Origin: JAHEKD01 sp965204695 | GTDB lineage: Bacteria; Pseudomonadota; Gammaproteobacteria; Arenicellales; JAHEKD01 | Assembly (NCBI GenBank): GCA_965204695.1 | Contig: OZ242007.1 | Location: 3,844,001 to 3,908,000 of the forward strand | Length of the DNA: 64,000 nucleotides | Direction of reading: 5' to 3' | Shown: piece by piece, positions 1 through 9,012 of the stretch | Layout of the letters: the number at the start of each line of letters is the position of its first letter | Position numbering within the stretch: the first letter of the stretch is position 1 | Program-made: the position numbers and the translations under genes | The notes under the pieces: generated by a model | What the model was told of the DNA's origin: nothing | The model's input: only the letters and a program-made list of their open reading frames with translations | Databases searched by the model: none

Positions 1-883
1 TGTTATTTTGCATTAATGTTACTAGTTCGGCAGCCAGCAGATTTTGTTCAACAGTAATTGGATCTTTGGTCATCATGTCTGCCATTTTACTATCGTAAAC
101 ATCAATTTTGTCATTAAGGCTGCGACGTAAGTCACCATCTGTAAAAATCCCTGTTAATTGGCCTGTACTGTTGATAACTGCTGTCATACCAAGACCTTTG
201 CTGGACATTTCAACAAGCGCATCCTGTAAACTCGTGTTTTCGGTGACAACCGGTACAGCATCGCCTTTATGCATTATGTCACTGACATAAAGTAATAACC
301 GCCGCCCAAGTGCACCGCCTGGATGAGAACGGGCAAAATCTTCGCTGGTAAAACCTCGTAATTCAAGTAAGGCAACGGTTAAAGCATCACCCATGGCTAA
401 AGTAGCGGTGGTGCTAGACGTCGGTGCTAGATTCAAAGGACAGGCCTCTTTATCAACACTAACGTCAATAGTGACATCACTCTGCTGAGCTAAAGAAGAT
501 TTAACTTTACCTGTCAGAGCTATAATTCTCACTCCCATACGCTTGAGGATGGGTAAGATCACCAGGATTTCAGGCGTTTCACCAGAGTTTGAAAGTGCCA
601 GGGTGATATCTTTAGGTGTAATCATACCTAAGTCACCATGACTGGCTTCTCCAGGATGGACGAAAAATGATGGGGTTCCTGTGCTCGCTAGACTAGCGGC
701 TATCTTGCTACCAATGTGTCCGGATTTGCCTACACCTAAAACCACAACCCTACCATCGCATTGTTGGATTAATTCAATGGCTTGATCAAAAGAAGCGGTG
801 ACGTGATCGAGTTGGCGCATAATAGCCTGCGACTCGAGTTTGAGCACATCCTTAGCAATAGATTGAGCGGTTTTCTCTCCCAT
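1..883 (-). CDS. kdsD: Arabinose-5-phosphate isomerase KdsD (3' end beyond window)
   Basis: Reading the minus strand from ATG at 881-883 gives an open frame of 294 residues that runs off base 1; the family is usually about 325-330 residues, so only the last 30 or so are missing. The N-terminal half is a SIS sugar-isomerase domain with GVGKSGH at residues 50-56 and the HPGEASHGDLG segment near 76-86. The C-terminal part has CBS-type sequence (SKMADMMTKDPITVEQNLLA). The family converts D-ribulose 5-phosphate to D-arabinose 5-phosphate, the first step to KDO for lipopolysaccharide. Neighbouring yrbG-like and mla genes match the classic gammaproteobacterial arrangement, which supports KdsD over a generic SIS protein. 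Confidence 0.93.
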   Translation of the reverse strand, partial: MGEKTAQSIAKDVLKLESQAIMRQLDHVTASFDQAIELIQQCDGRVVVLGVGKSGHIGSKIAASLASTGTPSFFVHPGEASHGDLGMITPKDITLALSNSGETPEILVILPILKRMGVRIIALTGKVKSSLAQQSDVTIDVSVDKEACPLNLAPTSSTTATLAMGDALTVALLELRGFTSEDFARSHPGGALGRRLLLYVSDIMHKGDAVPVVTENTSLQDALVEMSSKGLGMTAVINSTGQLTGIFTDGDLRRSLNDKIDVYDSKMADMMTKDPITVEQNLLAAELVTLMQNN

Positions 884-938
884 ACGGTACTTATTTTAGC
901 TTTAAAAACACAATTTTAACTGAATAATTTAAGTCGAA

Positions 939-1895
939 TTAATGAGTAGTCTGAAATACTAAATAGCCTAGATAACTGAGGTAGCAGGCCAACAATATTA
1001 TTCCACCGATTCGGGTTAAAGTTTTATTATCACGCCAAGGGCAGATCAGAATAACCATAAGAATGGTAATCGCAAACATTATCGGCACATCTCTAGTCAT
1101 GACATCAGCATTGATAACTGTTGGAGCAATAACGCCGGCTGTACCAATTACCGCCAGTAAATTAAAAATGTTTGAACCGACTACATTTCCCATGGCTAGA
1201 TCAGGTTTGCCTTTTAGAGCGCTAGCTACGGATGTTGCCACTTCAGGCAAACTAGTGCCAATGGCAATGATGGTTAAGCCAATAATTAAATCACTCACCC
1301 CCAGCATTTTGGCTATATCGACCGCACCCCAAACTAAAATCCTGGAGCTAACGACTAACAGAACTAAACCGGCAATTAACCATAAAATTGAAATCATGAT
1401 TGAGGGAGCGTCGAGATCAATGACAGATTCATCTACACTGGGCGTTTGTTTTCTTTCATTTATTACAGTATAAAAAATAAATATAGCCAATAGAATTATC
1501 AAGAAGATGGCTTCAGCGCGTCCTAAGTAATCATTCAGAAATATCAGTAAACTAATACCCATAACTGCAAACATGATCGGAAATTGCTGATGAACGATGT
1601 CTTTGTGTACAACCATTGGTACAACCAGTGCCGTTATGCCTAGCACTAATCCGACATTAGCAATGTTGGAACCAATAGCGTTACCAATAGCAAGGTTTGG
1701 GTTATTTTGTAAGGCAGCAGCACCTGAAACGAAAATTTCCGGTGCAGAAGTGCCAAAAGCAACAATGGTGAGCCCGATCATCAACGGTGAAACGCCTAGG
1801 TTGTAAGCCAACCCCGATGCACCGAGAACAAATCGGTCAGCCGCAAAAACAAGTAAAGCCAGCCCACAAATCACTACGACTAAAGCAAGTAACAT
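939..1895 (-). CDS. yrbG: Calcium/sodium antiporter, YrbG/CaxA family
   Basis: This 318-residue inner-membrane protein has the two inverted alpha repeats of the Ca2+/cation antiporter family: GTSAPEIFVS at 48-57 with GNAIGSNIANVG at 71-82, and GTSLPEVATS at 213-222 with GNVVGSNIFNLL at 236-247. About ten hydrophobic segments fill the rest, split by a polar stretch near 145-165. Family members exchange Na+ for Ca2+ across the inner membrane; the true substrate here is not shown by sequence. It lies 55 bp upstream of kdsD on the same strand and divergent from mlaF, as in Escherichia coli. Confidence 0.93.
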   Translation of the reverse strand: MLLALVVVICGLALLVFAADRFVLGASGLAYNLGVSPLMIGLTIVAFGTSAPEIFVSGAAALQNNPNLAIGNAIGSNIANVGLVLGITALVVPMVVHKDIVHQQFPIMFAVMGISLLIFLNDYLGRAEAIFLIILLAIFIFYTVINERKQTPSVDESVIDLDAPSIMISILWLIAGLVLLVVSSRILVWGAVDIAKMLGVSDLIIGLTIIAIGTSLPEVATSVASALKGKPDLAMGNVVGSNIFNLLAVIGTAGVIAPTVINADVMTRDVPIMFAITILMVILICPWRDNKTLTRIGGIILLACYLSYLGYLVFQTTH

Positions 1896-2092
1896 TCTAT
1901 AAGTTATCCTTAAAATCCTAGTCGGCGATTATAAGTGATCAAGTACAGTGAAATAGATTTATTTGCCAAGATGCTTGAGTAGAGTCTGTTATTCACCTCG
2001 AATTCAGCTCAAAGCTTGTTAGAATGCGGCAATTTAACTGGTGGTCTTAGTGTGTTTTCTATAGAATTCACGACCTGCCAGCGAGATGATAA

Positions 2093-2914
2093 ATGCAAAA
2101 TACCAGTCAAAATCAAGCACACTTAATTCAAGTCAATAACTTAACCTTTGGCTATGGCGAACGTTTGATTTTTGAAAACATTAGCCTGCAAATTCCCCAA
2201 GGCAAGGTCACTGTAATAATGGGGCCTAGCGGCTGTGGTAAATCCACTATGCTTAAGTTTTTTGGCGGTAGTTTGATGCCGCAATCAGGGGAAGTGATTT
2301 TTGATGGTATTAATATCCCAGCGTTGAATCGAGAAGATTTATTTCAACTAAGAAAACGGATGGGGATGATGTTTCAAAGCAATGCTTTGTTAACTGATAT
2401 CAACGTTTTTGAAAACGTTGCTTTTCCACTACGTGAACATACCGATTTATCTGATTCACTAATCCATCATTTGGTTTTATTAAAACTTGAAATGGTGGGA
2501 TTGCGTGGTGCCCGAGATTTAATGCCGGCAGAATTATCTGGCGGTATGGCTAGACGCGTGGCATTAGCCAGAGCCATGGCGCTAGACCCGGATTTAGTGA
2601 TGTATGATGAACCGTTTACAGGCCTTGATCCGATCTCTATGGGTGTGGCCGTTAAATTGATCAAAGAGCTTAACGAGGCTTTGGGTACGACTTCAGTAGT
2701 CGTGACGCACGATGTGCCAGAAGGCGCTGGAATTGCTGATTATATTTATCTTTTAGGAGGCGGTAATGTGGTGGGGCACGGCACGCCAGATGAAATGCTC
2801 AATAGTGAGAATGAACAAGTTAATCAATTCATGAATGGCCTGCCGGACGGGCCGGTGGCATTTCATTATCCTGCTAAGTCAATCGGGGATGATTTGCTGG
2901 GGTTGAATCAATGA
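2093..2914 (+). CDS. mlaF: Phospholipid ABC transporter ATP-binding protein MlaF
   Basis: The protein is a 273-residue ABC ATPase with Walker A GPSGCGKST at 44-52, signature LSGGMARR at 148-155, Walker B VMYDEP at 169-174 and the switch histidine in VVVTHDV. It is the ATPase of the Mla system, which moves phospholipids between inner and outer membranes to maintain outer-membrane lipid asymmetry. It opens an operon in which each gene overlaps or nearly touches the next, and its stop overlaps the mlaE start by 4 nt. The mlaE-D-C-B order downstream separates it from other ABC ATPases. Confidence 0.97.
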   Translation: MQNTSQNQAHLIQVNNLTFGYGERLIFENISLQIPQGKVTVIMGPSGCGKSTMLKFFGGSLMPQSGEVIFDGINIPALNREDLFQLRKRMGMMFQSNALLTDINVFENVAFPLREHTDLSDSLIHHLVLLKLEMVGLRGARDLMPAELSGGMARRVALARAMALDPDLVMYDEPFTGLDPISMGVAVKLIKELNEALGTTSVVVTHDVPEGAGIADYIYLLGGGNVVGHGTPDEMLNSENEQVNQFMNGLPDGPVAFHYPAKSIGDDLLGLNQ

Positions 2915-3690
2915 ATTGGATAGCTAACATCGGAGCGAAAACACTTTCCATAGTGTCCAGATTGGGCTTGGCAGGTCGGTTTTTTGCTATTCTGATTGGC
3001 GCATCAACTAGGGCATTAGTTCGTTTTTCCCTGGTAATTAAACAGTTATATTCAGTTGGAGTACTGACTTTGTTGATTATCCTGGTGTCAGGATTATTTG
3101 TCGGTATGGTGCTGGGTTTGCAAGGCTATTATACGTTAGTCAGTTTTGGAGCTGAATCCTCACTAGGCCTGGTAGTGGCGCTTTCATTAACACGTGAACT
3201 GGGGCCAGTGTTATCCGCTTTGTTATTTGCCGGGCGTGCGGGTTCTGCTTTAACAGCAGAAATTGGCTTAATGAAAGCCACGCAACAGTTAGATGCAATG
3301 GAAATGATGGCAACTGATCCTGTGCCGATGGTGATTGCACCACGATTTCTTGCGGGATTGATCGCGTTACCGCTGCTTTCGGCGATTTTCACTGCAGTTG
3401 GCGTCATAGGTGGTTATTTAATCGGCGTTCAGCAACTTGGCCTGGATAGCGGTGTCTATTGGTCAGCCATGCAGGAAGGTGTTGATTTTTATGATGATAT
3501 TATTAATGGTGTGATTAAAAGCCTGGTTTTCGGCTTAGTAGTCACTTTTATTGCTGTTTATCAAGGTTATTTTGCTATTCCGACTTCTGAAGGCGTTAGC
3601 AGAGCCACAACCAGAACGGTTGTTAATGCTTCGCTCAGTGTTCTCGGGTTAGATTATGTGTTGACAGCGTTGATGTTTGGAGAACTTTAA
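2911..3690 (+). CDS. mlaE: Phospholipid ABC transporter permease MlaE
   Basis: This 259-residue MlaE/YrbE permease has an amphipathic N-terminus and hydrophobic helices near 45-75, 85-110, 145-175 and 195-255. The conserved LLFAGRAGSALTAEIG segment lies near 102-117 and is followed by QLDAMEMMATDP, the coupling region of the family. It forms the transmembrane dimer of the MlaFEDB complex. It overlaps mlaF by 4 nt and ends on the base where mlaD begins, so translational coupling is likely. Confidence 0.97.
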   Translation: MNWIANIGAKTLSIVSRLGLAGRFFAILIGASTRALVRFSLVIKQLYSVGVLTLLIILVSGLFVGMVLGLQGYYTLVSFGAESSLGLVVALSLTRELGPVLSALLFAGRAGSALTAEIGLMKATQQLDAMEMMATDPVPMVIAPRFLAGLIALPLLSAIFTAVGVIGGYLIGVQQLGLDSGVYWSAMQEGVDFYDDIINGVIKSLVFGLVVTFIAVYQGYFAIPTSEGVSRATTRTVVNASLSVLGLDYVLTALMFGEL

Positions 3691-4193
3691 TGCAACAAAA
3701 ACGTGGAATTGACTTGATTGTAGGCCTGTTCGTATTGGCTGGACTGGCTGCATTAGTATTTTTGGCGCTGCGGGTGGGTAATTTAAGCACTGCCAGCGTT
3801 AATAATGCTTATCGACTATATGCTGAATTCGACAATATTGGTGGATTAAAGCTTAAAGCGCCGGTTACTATGGCTGGCGTGAATATTGGTCGAGTTACCG
3901 ACGTTAATATCGATAAGGAATTCTATACAGCGGTAGTAGAGCTCAGTGTTGATGCTAATTATGACAACCTGCCAGAAGATACCAGTGCTGCGATATTGAC
4001 AGCGGGTTTGCTGGGTGCGCAATATGTAGGACTTGAACCCGGTGCTGAGGAGACTTATCTAAAAGAAGGCGATAAGATAGAAATCACACAGTCTTCATTA
4101 GTGTTAGAAAATTTAATCAGTACATTTGTCACTTCGGGTGCTGCAGGTGGATCAGCAGGACAATCTAATTCCACTGAAGATGAATTTGAATAA
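3690..4193 (+). CDS. mlaD: MCE-domain lipid carrier subunit MlaD
   Basis: A 167-residue protein with one N-terminal transmembrane anchor (residues 9-29) and a single MCE domain from about 38 to 120, including the YAEFDNIGGLKLKAPVTMAGV segment typical of the family. The C-terminal tail is low-complexity (GAAGGSAGQSNSTEDE). MlaD hexamers sit in the periplasm on the inner membrane and form the hydrophobic channel fed by MlaC. The ATG overlaps the mlaE stop by one base. Length is close to that of E. coli MlaD. Confidence 0.96.
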   Translation: MQQKRGIDLIVGLFVLAGLAALVFLALRVGNLSTASVNNAYRLYAEFDNIGGLKLKAPVTMAGVNIGRVTDVNIDKEFYTAVVELSVDANYDNLPEDTSAAILTAGLLGAQYVGLEPGAEETYLKEGDKIEITQSSLVLENLISTFVTSGAAGGSAGQSNSTEDEFE

Positions 4194-4203
4194 GGAGTTG
4201 TTA

Positions 4204-4794
4204 ATGAAAAAACTACTTATAGCTTTTAATTTGTTGTTAGTCGCGCTAGTTGCTAATGCCCAGGCCACGCCTGAGAATGTTATTTCGACTACGGTCGACA
4301 AGGTTTTATCTGACCTTGAACAAAATCGGGCCGATTACAAAGCTAATCCTGACAAGCTGTATGCCATGGTCGAACAACATGTTTTACCTGTGGTCGATGT
4401 CGAGCGTGTTTCCAAGTTAGTTGTGGGTAAATACTGGCGCCGCAGTTCGCCCGAACAGCAAACCATGTTCATTAAAGAATTCAAATCTTTTTTGATGAAA
4501 AGCTACGCCCAGGGTTTGTTCCAATATTCAGGCCAAAAAATCAATTATCAGGCAGCACGCTATAACGATGATAAAAATAAAGCGATTGTTGATGCCACAT
4601 TAAAAACTTCGGATCGCAATATTCCTGTCAGTTTCAAACTAGTGCAAGGCAGTGATAGCAATTGGCGGATTTACAATGTGGTTGCCGATGGCATCAATCT
4701 GGTGACCAACTTCCGTACCAGTTATACCTCAATCATCCAGCGTCAGGGCATGGATGGTTTGATCAGCAGCTTGGCAGAAAAAAATAGATCCTAA
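4204..4794 (+). CDS. mlaC: Periplasmic phospholipid-binding protein MlaC
   Basis: I start this at ATG 4204 because an AGGAG sequence lies 6 nt upstream and the product then begins with a clean signal peptide (MKKLLIAFNLLLVALVANAQA, cleavage expected near residue 20-22). An upstream in-frame start at 4126 would only add residues read out of phase within mlaD. The 196-residue product has the Tol_Tol_Ttg2/MlaC fold signature: YAMVEQHVLPVVDVERVSKLVVGKYWR, then the MKSYAQGLFQYSGQ region. MlaC shuttles phospholipids across the periplasm between the OM MlaA complex and MlaFEDB. No mlaA is in the window. Confidence 0.95.
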   Translation: MKKLLIAFNLLLVALVANAQATPENVISTTVDKVLSDLEQNRADYKANPDKLYAMVEQHVLPVVDVERVSKLVVGKYWRRSSPEQQTMFIKEFKSFLMKSYAQGLFQYSGQKINYQAARYNDDKNKAIVDATLKTSDRNIPVSFKLVQGSDSNWRIYNVVADGINLVTNFRTSYTSIIQRQGMDGLISSLAEKNRS

Positions 4795-5081
4795 TGACAA
4801 TAGAGCAAACAAATGGGATTTGTAAAATCTCAGGTGATTTAACTTTTGAAAGAGCTACTGAAGTTTTTAACAGCCTCAAGTTTTCGAGCATTGACCAAGA
4901 CCAACTGATTATAGATTTCTCCGCTGTCAAAGAGTCTGACAGCGCTGCTTTGGCGGTGATGTTGGAATGGGAAAATCAAGCCAAGTTAAATCACAAACAA
5001 ATAAGTTTTGTCCATGTGCCCGCACAATTAATGCGATTAATTAAAATGGCTGACTTACAGAATATTTTAAAGCTTGCTTAA
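4794..5081 (+). CDS. mlaB: STAS-domain subunit MlaB
   Basis: This 95-residue single STAS domain overlaps the mlaC stop by one base. The central DFSAVKESDSAALAVMLEW stretch corresponds to the STAS loop; the family's usual threonine in the D-T/S-A motif is serine here. MlaB binds MlaF in the cytoplasm and is needed for stability and activity of the MlaFEDB complex. Identification rests on the STAS pattern and operon position, because the sequence itself is short and divergent. Confidence 0.9.
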   Translation: MTIEQTNGICKISGDLTFERATEVFNSLKFSSIDQDQLIIDFSAVKESDSAALAVMLEWENQAKLNHKQISFVHVPAQLMRLIKMADLQNILKLA

Positions 5082-5083
5082 CA

Positions 5084-5323
5084 ATGGTTACACCCGAACA
5101 AATCAAAGACTGGATTCTTGCTGGCATCGAAGATGCTGAAATTGAAATTGAAGGAGATGGGCAACATTTTTTTGCGACCATTGTTACCGATCAATTTGAA
5201 GGTAAATCACGAATTCAGCGTCACCAAATGGTCTATCAAGCGCTTGGGGATAAAATGAATGCGGAAATACATGCGCTATCAATGAAAACGCTGACTGTTG
5301 CACAACATCAACAACAATCCTAA
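5084..5323 (+). CDS. ibaG: BolA-family protein IbaG
   Basis: A 79-residue BolA/IbaG domain, with the family helix-turn ending in QRHQMVYQALGDKMNAEIHALSMKTLT and the conserved histidine in EIHALS. BolA proteins pair with monothiol CGFS glutaredoxins to bind a shared [2Fe-2S] cluster. Here grxD is the next gene, 72 bp downstream, which fits that partnership. In E. coli ibaG lies directly between mlaB and murA; the position is the same here apart from the inserted glutaredoxin gene. Confidence 0.93.
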   Translation: MVTPEQIKDWILAGIEDAEIEIEGDGQHFFATIVTDQFEGKSRIQRHQMVYQALGDKMNAEIHALSMKTLTVAQHQQQS

Positions 5324-5395
5324 GCTATAATCCAATGAAAACCGTGCGTAATCTCTAGTACGTACGTTAACTTTAAACTTATCTGAGATATCTAT

Positions 5396-5722
5396 ATGGA
5401 TATACAAGAGCAAATTGATCAAGTCGTTCGTGAAAACGAGCTGGTTTTATTTATGAAAGGGACACCCGATTTTCCGCAATGTGGGTTTTCAGGCCGAGCG
5501 GTGCAGATTCTGCAAACATTGGGGTCTAAGTTTGTCGGTGTCAATGTGTTGGAAAGCGATGAAGTCCGCGAGGGCATTAAAAGTTATTCCAATTGGCCAA
5601 CTATTCCGCAACTTTATGTCAAAGGTGAGTTCGTCGGTGGTAGCGATATTATGATGGAAATGTTCGAAAGCGGTGAATTGGAAGAATTAATTAATCAACC
5701 AACAGAATCGGATGCTGCTTAA
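5396..5722 (+). CDS. grxD: Monothiol glutaredoxin Grx4 (CGFS type)
   Basis: The 108-residue protein carries the monothiol active site CGFS at residues 29-32 inside KGTPDFPQCGFSGRAVQIL, the cis-proline motif WPTIPQLYVKGEFVGGSDI, and the usual C-terminal helix. Such proteins ligate and transfer [2Fe-2S] clusters, often with BolA partners. It sits between ibaG and murA on the same strand with a short 72-bp leader, so it may have its own promoter as well as operon read-through. Confidence 0.96.
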   Translation: MDIQEQIDQVVRENELVLFMKGTPDFPQCGFSGRAVQILQTLGSKFVGVNVLESDEVREGIKSYSNWPTIPQLYVKGEFVGGSDIMMEMFESGELEELINQPTESDAA

Positions 5723-5741
5723 TTTCGAATAATAAAGCATC

Positions 5742-7058
5742 GTGGATAAATTCATCATCACAGGTGGTCACTCGCTAAAAGGTGAGGTTGAAATTGCTGG
5801 CGCAAAGAATGCGGCACTGCCAGTATTGATTGCTTCGTTATTAGCCGAAAATCCGGTCACTATTCGCAATGTTCCGCATCTAAACGATATTAATACAACA
5901 ATTAAGCTGTTAACCCAGATGGGTGTTGCGGTCGAACGAGATGATACAACGGTTAATATCGATGCCAGGCAGGTTGATACAGTCTGTGCGCCGTATGAAC
6001 TAGTTAAAACCATGCGTGCTTCAGTATTAGTGCTGGGTCCATTGTTGGGCCGTTTTGGCCGCGCTGAAGTATCGATGCCCGGAGGCTGTGCAATTGGCTC
6101 GAGACCGGTTAATTTGCATCTTAAGGGCTTCGAAGCTATGGGGGCCAAAGTCAGCGTTGAAAATGGTTATATCATCGCCGAATGTGATTGTTTGACTGGG
6201 GCGAGAATTTTTATGGACCAAGTCACCGTTACCGGTACTGAAAACATTATGATGGCTGCTGCTTTAGCACAAGGTACAACCATTATTGAGAATGCTGCCA
6301 GAGAGCCAGAAGTCGTGGATTTAGCCGACTTTATCAATTCTATGGGTGGCAATATTAGTGGTGCGGGTAGCAGTGAGATCACCATAGAGGGAGTAAGTAA
6401 ATTAGGGGCCGGGGTACATACTGTCATCTCTGATCGTATAGAGACGGGTACTTTTCTTGTCGCTGCGGCCGCAACCGGTGGAGATGTCACTACTACAAAT
6501 ACTCAACCCGGTCTGTTGGATGCGGTATTGGAAAAGCTTCGTGAGGCTGATGTCGAGATAGAAGTCGGTGATGATTGGGTTCGGGCTAATGCCGAAGGTC
6601 TACGTCCCAAAGCAGTAAACATTCGCACTGATCCTTATCCTGCCTTCCCAACTGATATGCAGGCTCAGTTTTTAGCCATGAATACGATTGCTGAGGGAAC
6701 AGGTTTAGTAACGGAAACGATTTTCGAAAATCGTTTTATGCATGTGCATGAATTGCAACGTATGGGTGCTAACATCGAACTGCAAGGTAATACAGCGGTG
6801 GTTACGGGTATAAACAAACTTTACGCAGCACCTATTATGGCAACTGATTTAAGAGCTTCGGCGAGTCTGGTGATTGCTGGGCTAGTAGCAGACGGACACA
6901 CTTTAATTGATCGGATTTACCACATTGATCGAGGCTATGATCGAATTGAACAAAAATTATCTGAACTGGGTGCAAAAATCAGGAGAATTACCGGGCAGGA
7001 GTATGCACGTATGATGGTCGGGGATGAGCAGCCCAAGTTAGCCATCGTCTCTCATTAA
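5742..7058 (+). CDS. murA: UDP-N-acetylglucosamine 1-carboxyvinyltransferase MurA
   Basis: This 438-residue enzyme starts at GTG 5742 (no better in-frame start precedes the family N-terminus MDKFIITGG). It has the EPSP-synthase-like inside-out barrel, with the catalytic cysteine C116 in SMPGGCAIGSRPVNLH, the PEP-binding NAALP near 23-27 and the YPAFPTDMQAQ segment. MurA transfers enolpyruvate to UDP-GlcNAc, the first committed step of peptidoglycan synthesis, and the cysteine is the fosfomycin target. It is about 20 residues longer than the E. coli enzyme, mainly at the C-terminal tail. hisG follows 18 bp later. Confidence 0.97.
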   Translation: MDKFIITGGHSLKGEVEIAGAKNAALPVLIASLLAENPVTIRNVPHLNDINTTIKLLTQMGVAVERDDTTVNIDARQVDTVCAPYELVKTMRASVLVLGPLLGRFGRAEVSMPGGCAIGSRPVNLHLKGFEAMGAKVSVENGYIIAECDCLTGARIFMDQVTVTGTENIMMAAALAQGTTIIENAAREPEVVDLADFINSMGGNISGAGSSEITIEGVSKLGAGVHTVISDRIETGTFLVAAAATGGDVTTTNTQPGLLDAVLEKLREADVEIEVGDDWVRANAEGLRPKAVNIRTDPYPAFPTDMQAQFLAMNTIAEGTGLVTETIFENRFMHVHELQRMGANIELQGNTAVVTGINKLYAAPIMATDLRASASLVIAGLVADGHTLIDRIYHIDRGYDRIEQKLSELGAKIRRITGQEYARMMVGDEQPKLAIVSH

Positions 7059-7076
7059 TCACCTAGGAGCACCAAA

Positions 7077-7721
7077 GTGTCTTTGAAAATCGCTTTGTCA
7101 AAAGGGCGTGTTCTTAAACAAACCTTGCCTGTTCTGGAGCAGGCTGGATTGGAATTGGTTGAGCATCCTGATCAAAGTCGTAAATTGTTGATACCGGTAA
7201 AAAACAGCGATATTAGTGTCATCATTGTAAGGGCAACAGACGCTCCGACTTATGTTCGTCTAGGAGCTGCTGACTTAGGTCTGGTGGGAAAAGATTTGCT
7301 GATGGAAACTGGTGGTAGTGATCTATATGAGCTTTATGATACTCATATGGCGCGTTGTCGATTGGCATTGGCAGAATTGGCTGATTCACCTAAGAACGAA
7401 AACAACTCACAAGCCAAAATCAAAGTCGCCACCAAATATGAAAATATCGCCCGTGATTATTTTGCTCGTCAAGGTGTTCAGTGTGAAATCATTAAATTGT
7501 ATGGCTCGATGGAGTTGGCACCACATGCTGGATTGTGTCAGCGAATTATTGATCTGGTTGATACCGGTGGAACATTAAAGGCCAACAATCTGGTTGAAAC
7601 CGAAACCATAGCTGATATCAGCGCCAGGTTGGTCGCAAATAAAGTCTCATATAAGCTCAAGCGCGAACAGCTGATGCCTTTGATAGACAGGCTGAAGCAA
7701 GCATTCGAGCAATTAAAATGA
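7077..7721 (+). CDS. hisG: ATP phosphoribosyltransferase, short form (HisG)
   Basis: The start is GTG 7077 with AGGAG about 8 nt upstream. The 214-residue product has the periplasmic-binding-protein-like catalytic core (ALSKGRVLKQTLPVL at the N-terminus, VDTGGTLKANNLVE near the PRPP-binding site) but lacks the C-terminal regulatory domain of the roughly 300-residue long form. Short HisG proteins work as a hetero-octamer with HisZ, which is not in this window. The enzyme condenses ATP and PRPP, the first and feedback-controlled step of histidine synthesis. It overlaps hisD by 4 nt. Confidence 0.95.
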   Translation: MSLKIALSKGRVLKQTLPVLEQAGLELVEHPDQSRKLLIPVKNSDISVIIVRATDAPTYVRLGAADLGLVGKDLLMETGGSDLYELYDTHMARCRLALAELADSPKNENNSQAKIKVATKYENIARDYFARQGVQCEIIKLYGSMELAPHAGLCQRIIDLVDTGGTLKANNLVETETIADISARLVANKVSYKLKREQLMPLIDRLKQAFEQLK

Positions 7722-9010
7722 AAATTCTGAGCACAACTGATCCTGAATTTAATCAGCAGCTTGATGAGTTGTTGGTACGTGAGAGTGATCAATCAGCAGA
7801 TATCGATCAAACAGTACACGAGGTTTTAAAAACCGTAAAAAATCAGGGTGATAAAGCATTATTGGCCTATACAGAACAATTTGATGCTTTGTCAGTTGCT
7901 GGTGTTAGTGATTTAGAAGTTTCACAAGAAGATTTACAAAAAGCGCTGGAAAATATTGATCCAGATTTGAAACAAGCGCTCGAATTCGCTGCTAAACGCA
8001 TTGATACTTATCATCGTCATCAGCTACAACAGGACTGGAGTTTTGTTGATGAATTTGGCGGCGTGCTTGGACAACGAATTATTGCTTTGGATAAAGTTGG
8101 CTTATATGTTCCTGGTGGCAAAGCTGCTTATCCTTCTTCGGTGTTAATGTCAGCAATTCCGGCTAAAGTCGCTGGGGTTAAAGAGTTAATTATGACTGTA
8201 CCGGCACCAAATAATGAATTAAATCAAAATGTCATGGCTGCAGCCGCAATTGCTGGTGTTGATCGGGTTTTTAAAATCGGTGGTGCTCAGGCAATTGCAG
8301 CATTGGCTTATAGTACCCAGACGATTCCCAAAGTAGATAAAATCGTGGGGCCTGGGAATGCTTATGTGGCTGCGGCGAAACGCATGGTTTTTGGTGAAGT
8401 TGGTATTGATATGATAGCGGGGCCTTCTGAAGTCTTAGTAATCAGTGATGCAAGTGTTAATCCTGAGTGGGTGGCAATGGATTTGTTTGCTCAGGCTGAG
8501 CATGATGAAATGGCTCAGTCAATCCATGTTACTGCTGATGCCGATCATCATGAACTTGTTATTAAAGCCGTGGATAAATTGTTACCCGATCAACGCCGTG
8601 AAGCGATTATTCGCGCCTCGTTAACAGCTCAGGGAGCTTGTGTTTTAGCAGACAGCAATCAAGCAATCATTGAGATTGTTAATCGCGTTGCACCGGAGCA
8701 TCTGGAGTTATTGTCAACAAACTCAGATGAACTGTTAGCAGGCATTCGTCATGCAGGGGCAATATTCGTCGGTCGCTATAGTGCTGAGGCTTTAGGTGAT
8801 TATTGTGCCGGACCAAATCATGTGTTGCCAACATCCGGCACGGCAAGGTTCAGTTCACCGCTAGGTGTTTATGATTTCCAAAAACGCTCCAGTGTGATTC
8901 AGTTTGATCAAAGCAGTGCAAAAACAGTAGCAAAAAATGCAGCAGTAATTGCAGCTGCGGAAGGGTTGCCAGCGCATCAGCAGTCTGCTCACTACAGAGC
9001 CGAAGATTAA
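7718..9010 (+). CDS. hisD: Histidinol dehydrogenase HisD
   Basis: A 430-residue protein with the HisD hallmarks: GLYVPGGKAAYPSSVLM, IGGAQAIAALAYST, KIVGPGNAYVAAAK, the zinc-ligand segment AQAEHDE, and RVAPEHLEL with the catalytic Glu-His. It oxidises L-histidinol to L-histidine in two NAD-dependent steps, the last two reactions of the pathway. It overlaps hisG by 4 nt and is 2 nt from hisC, so all three are probably on one message. Confidence 0.97.
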   Translation: MKILSTTDPEFNQQLDELLVRESDQSADIDQTVHEVLKTVKNQGDKALLAYTEQFDALSVAGVSDLEVSQEDLQKALENIDPDLKQALEFAAKRIDTYHRHQLQQDWSFVDEFGGVLGQRIIALDKVGLYVPGGKAAYPSSVLMSAIPAKVAGVKELIMTVPAPNNELNQNVMAAAAIAGVDRVFKIGGAQAIAALAYSTQTIPKVDKIVGPGNAYVAAAKRMVFGEVGIDMIAGPSEVLVISDASVNPEWVAMDLFAQAEHDEMAQSIHVTADADHHELVIKAVDKLLPDQRREAIIRASLTAQGACVLADSNQAIIEIVNRVAPEHLELLSTNSDELLAGIRHAGAIFVGRYSAEALGDYCAGPNHVLPTSGTARFSSPLGVYDFQKRSSVIQFDQSSAKTVAKNAAVIAAAEGLPAHQQSAHYRAED

Positions 9011-9012
9011 TC

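Noticed and set aside
4126..4203. Longer N-terminus for MlaC
   Set aside because: It overlaps the end of mlaD out of frame and would bury the clear signal peptide; ATG 4204 has a good ribosome-binding site.
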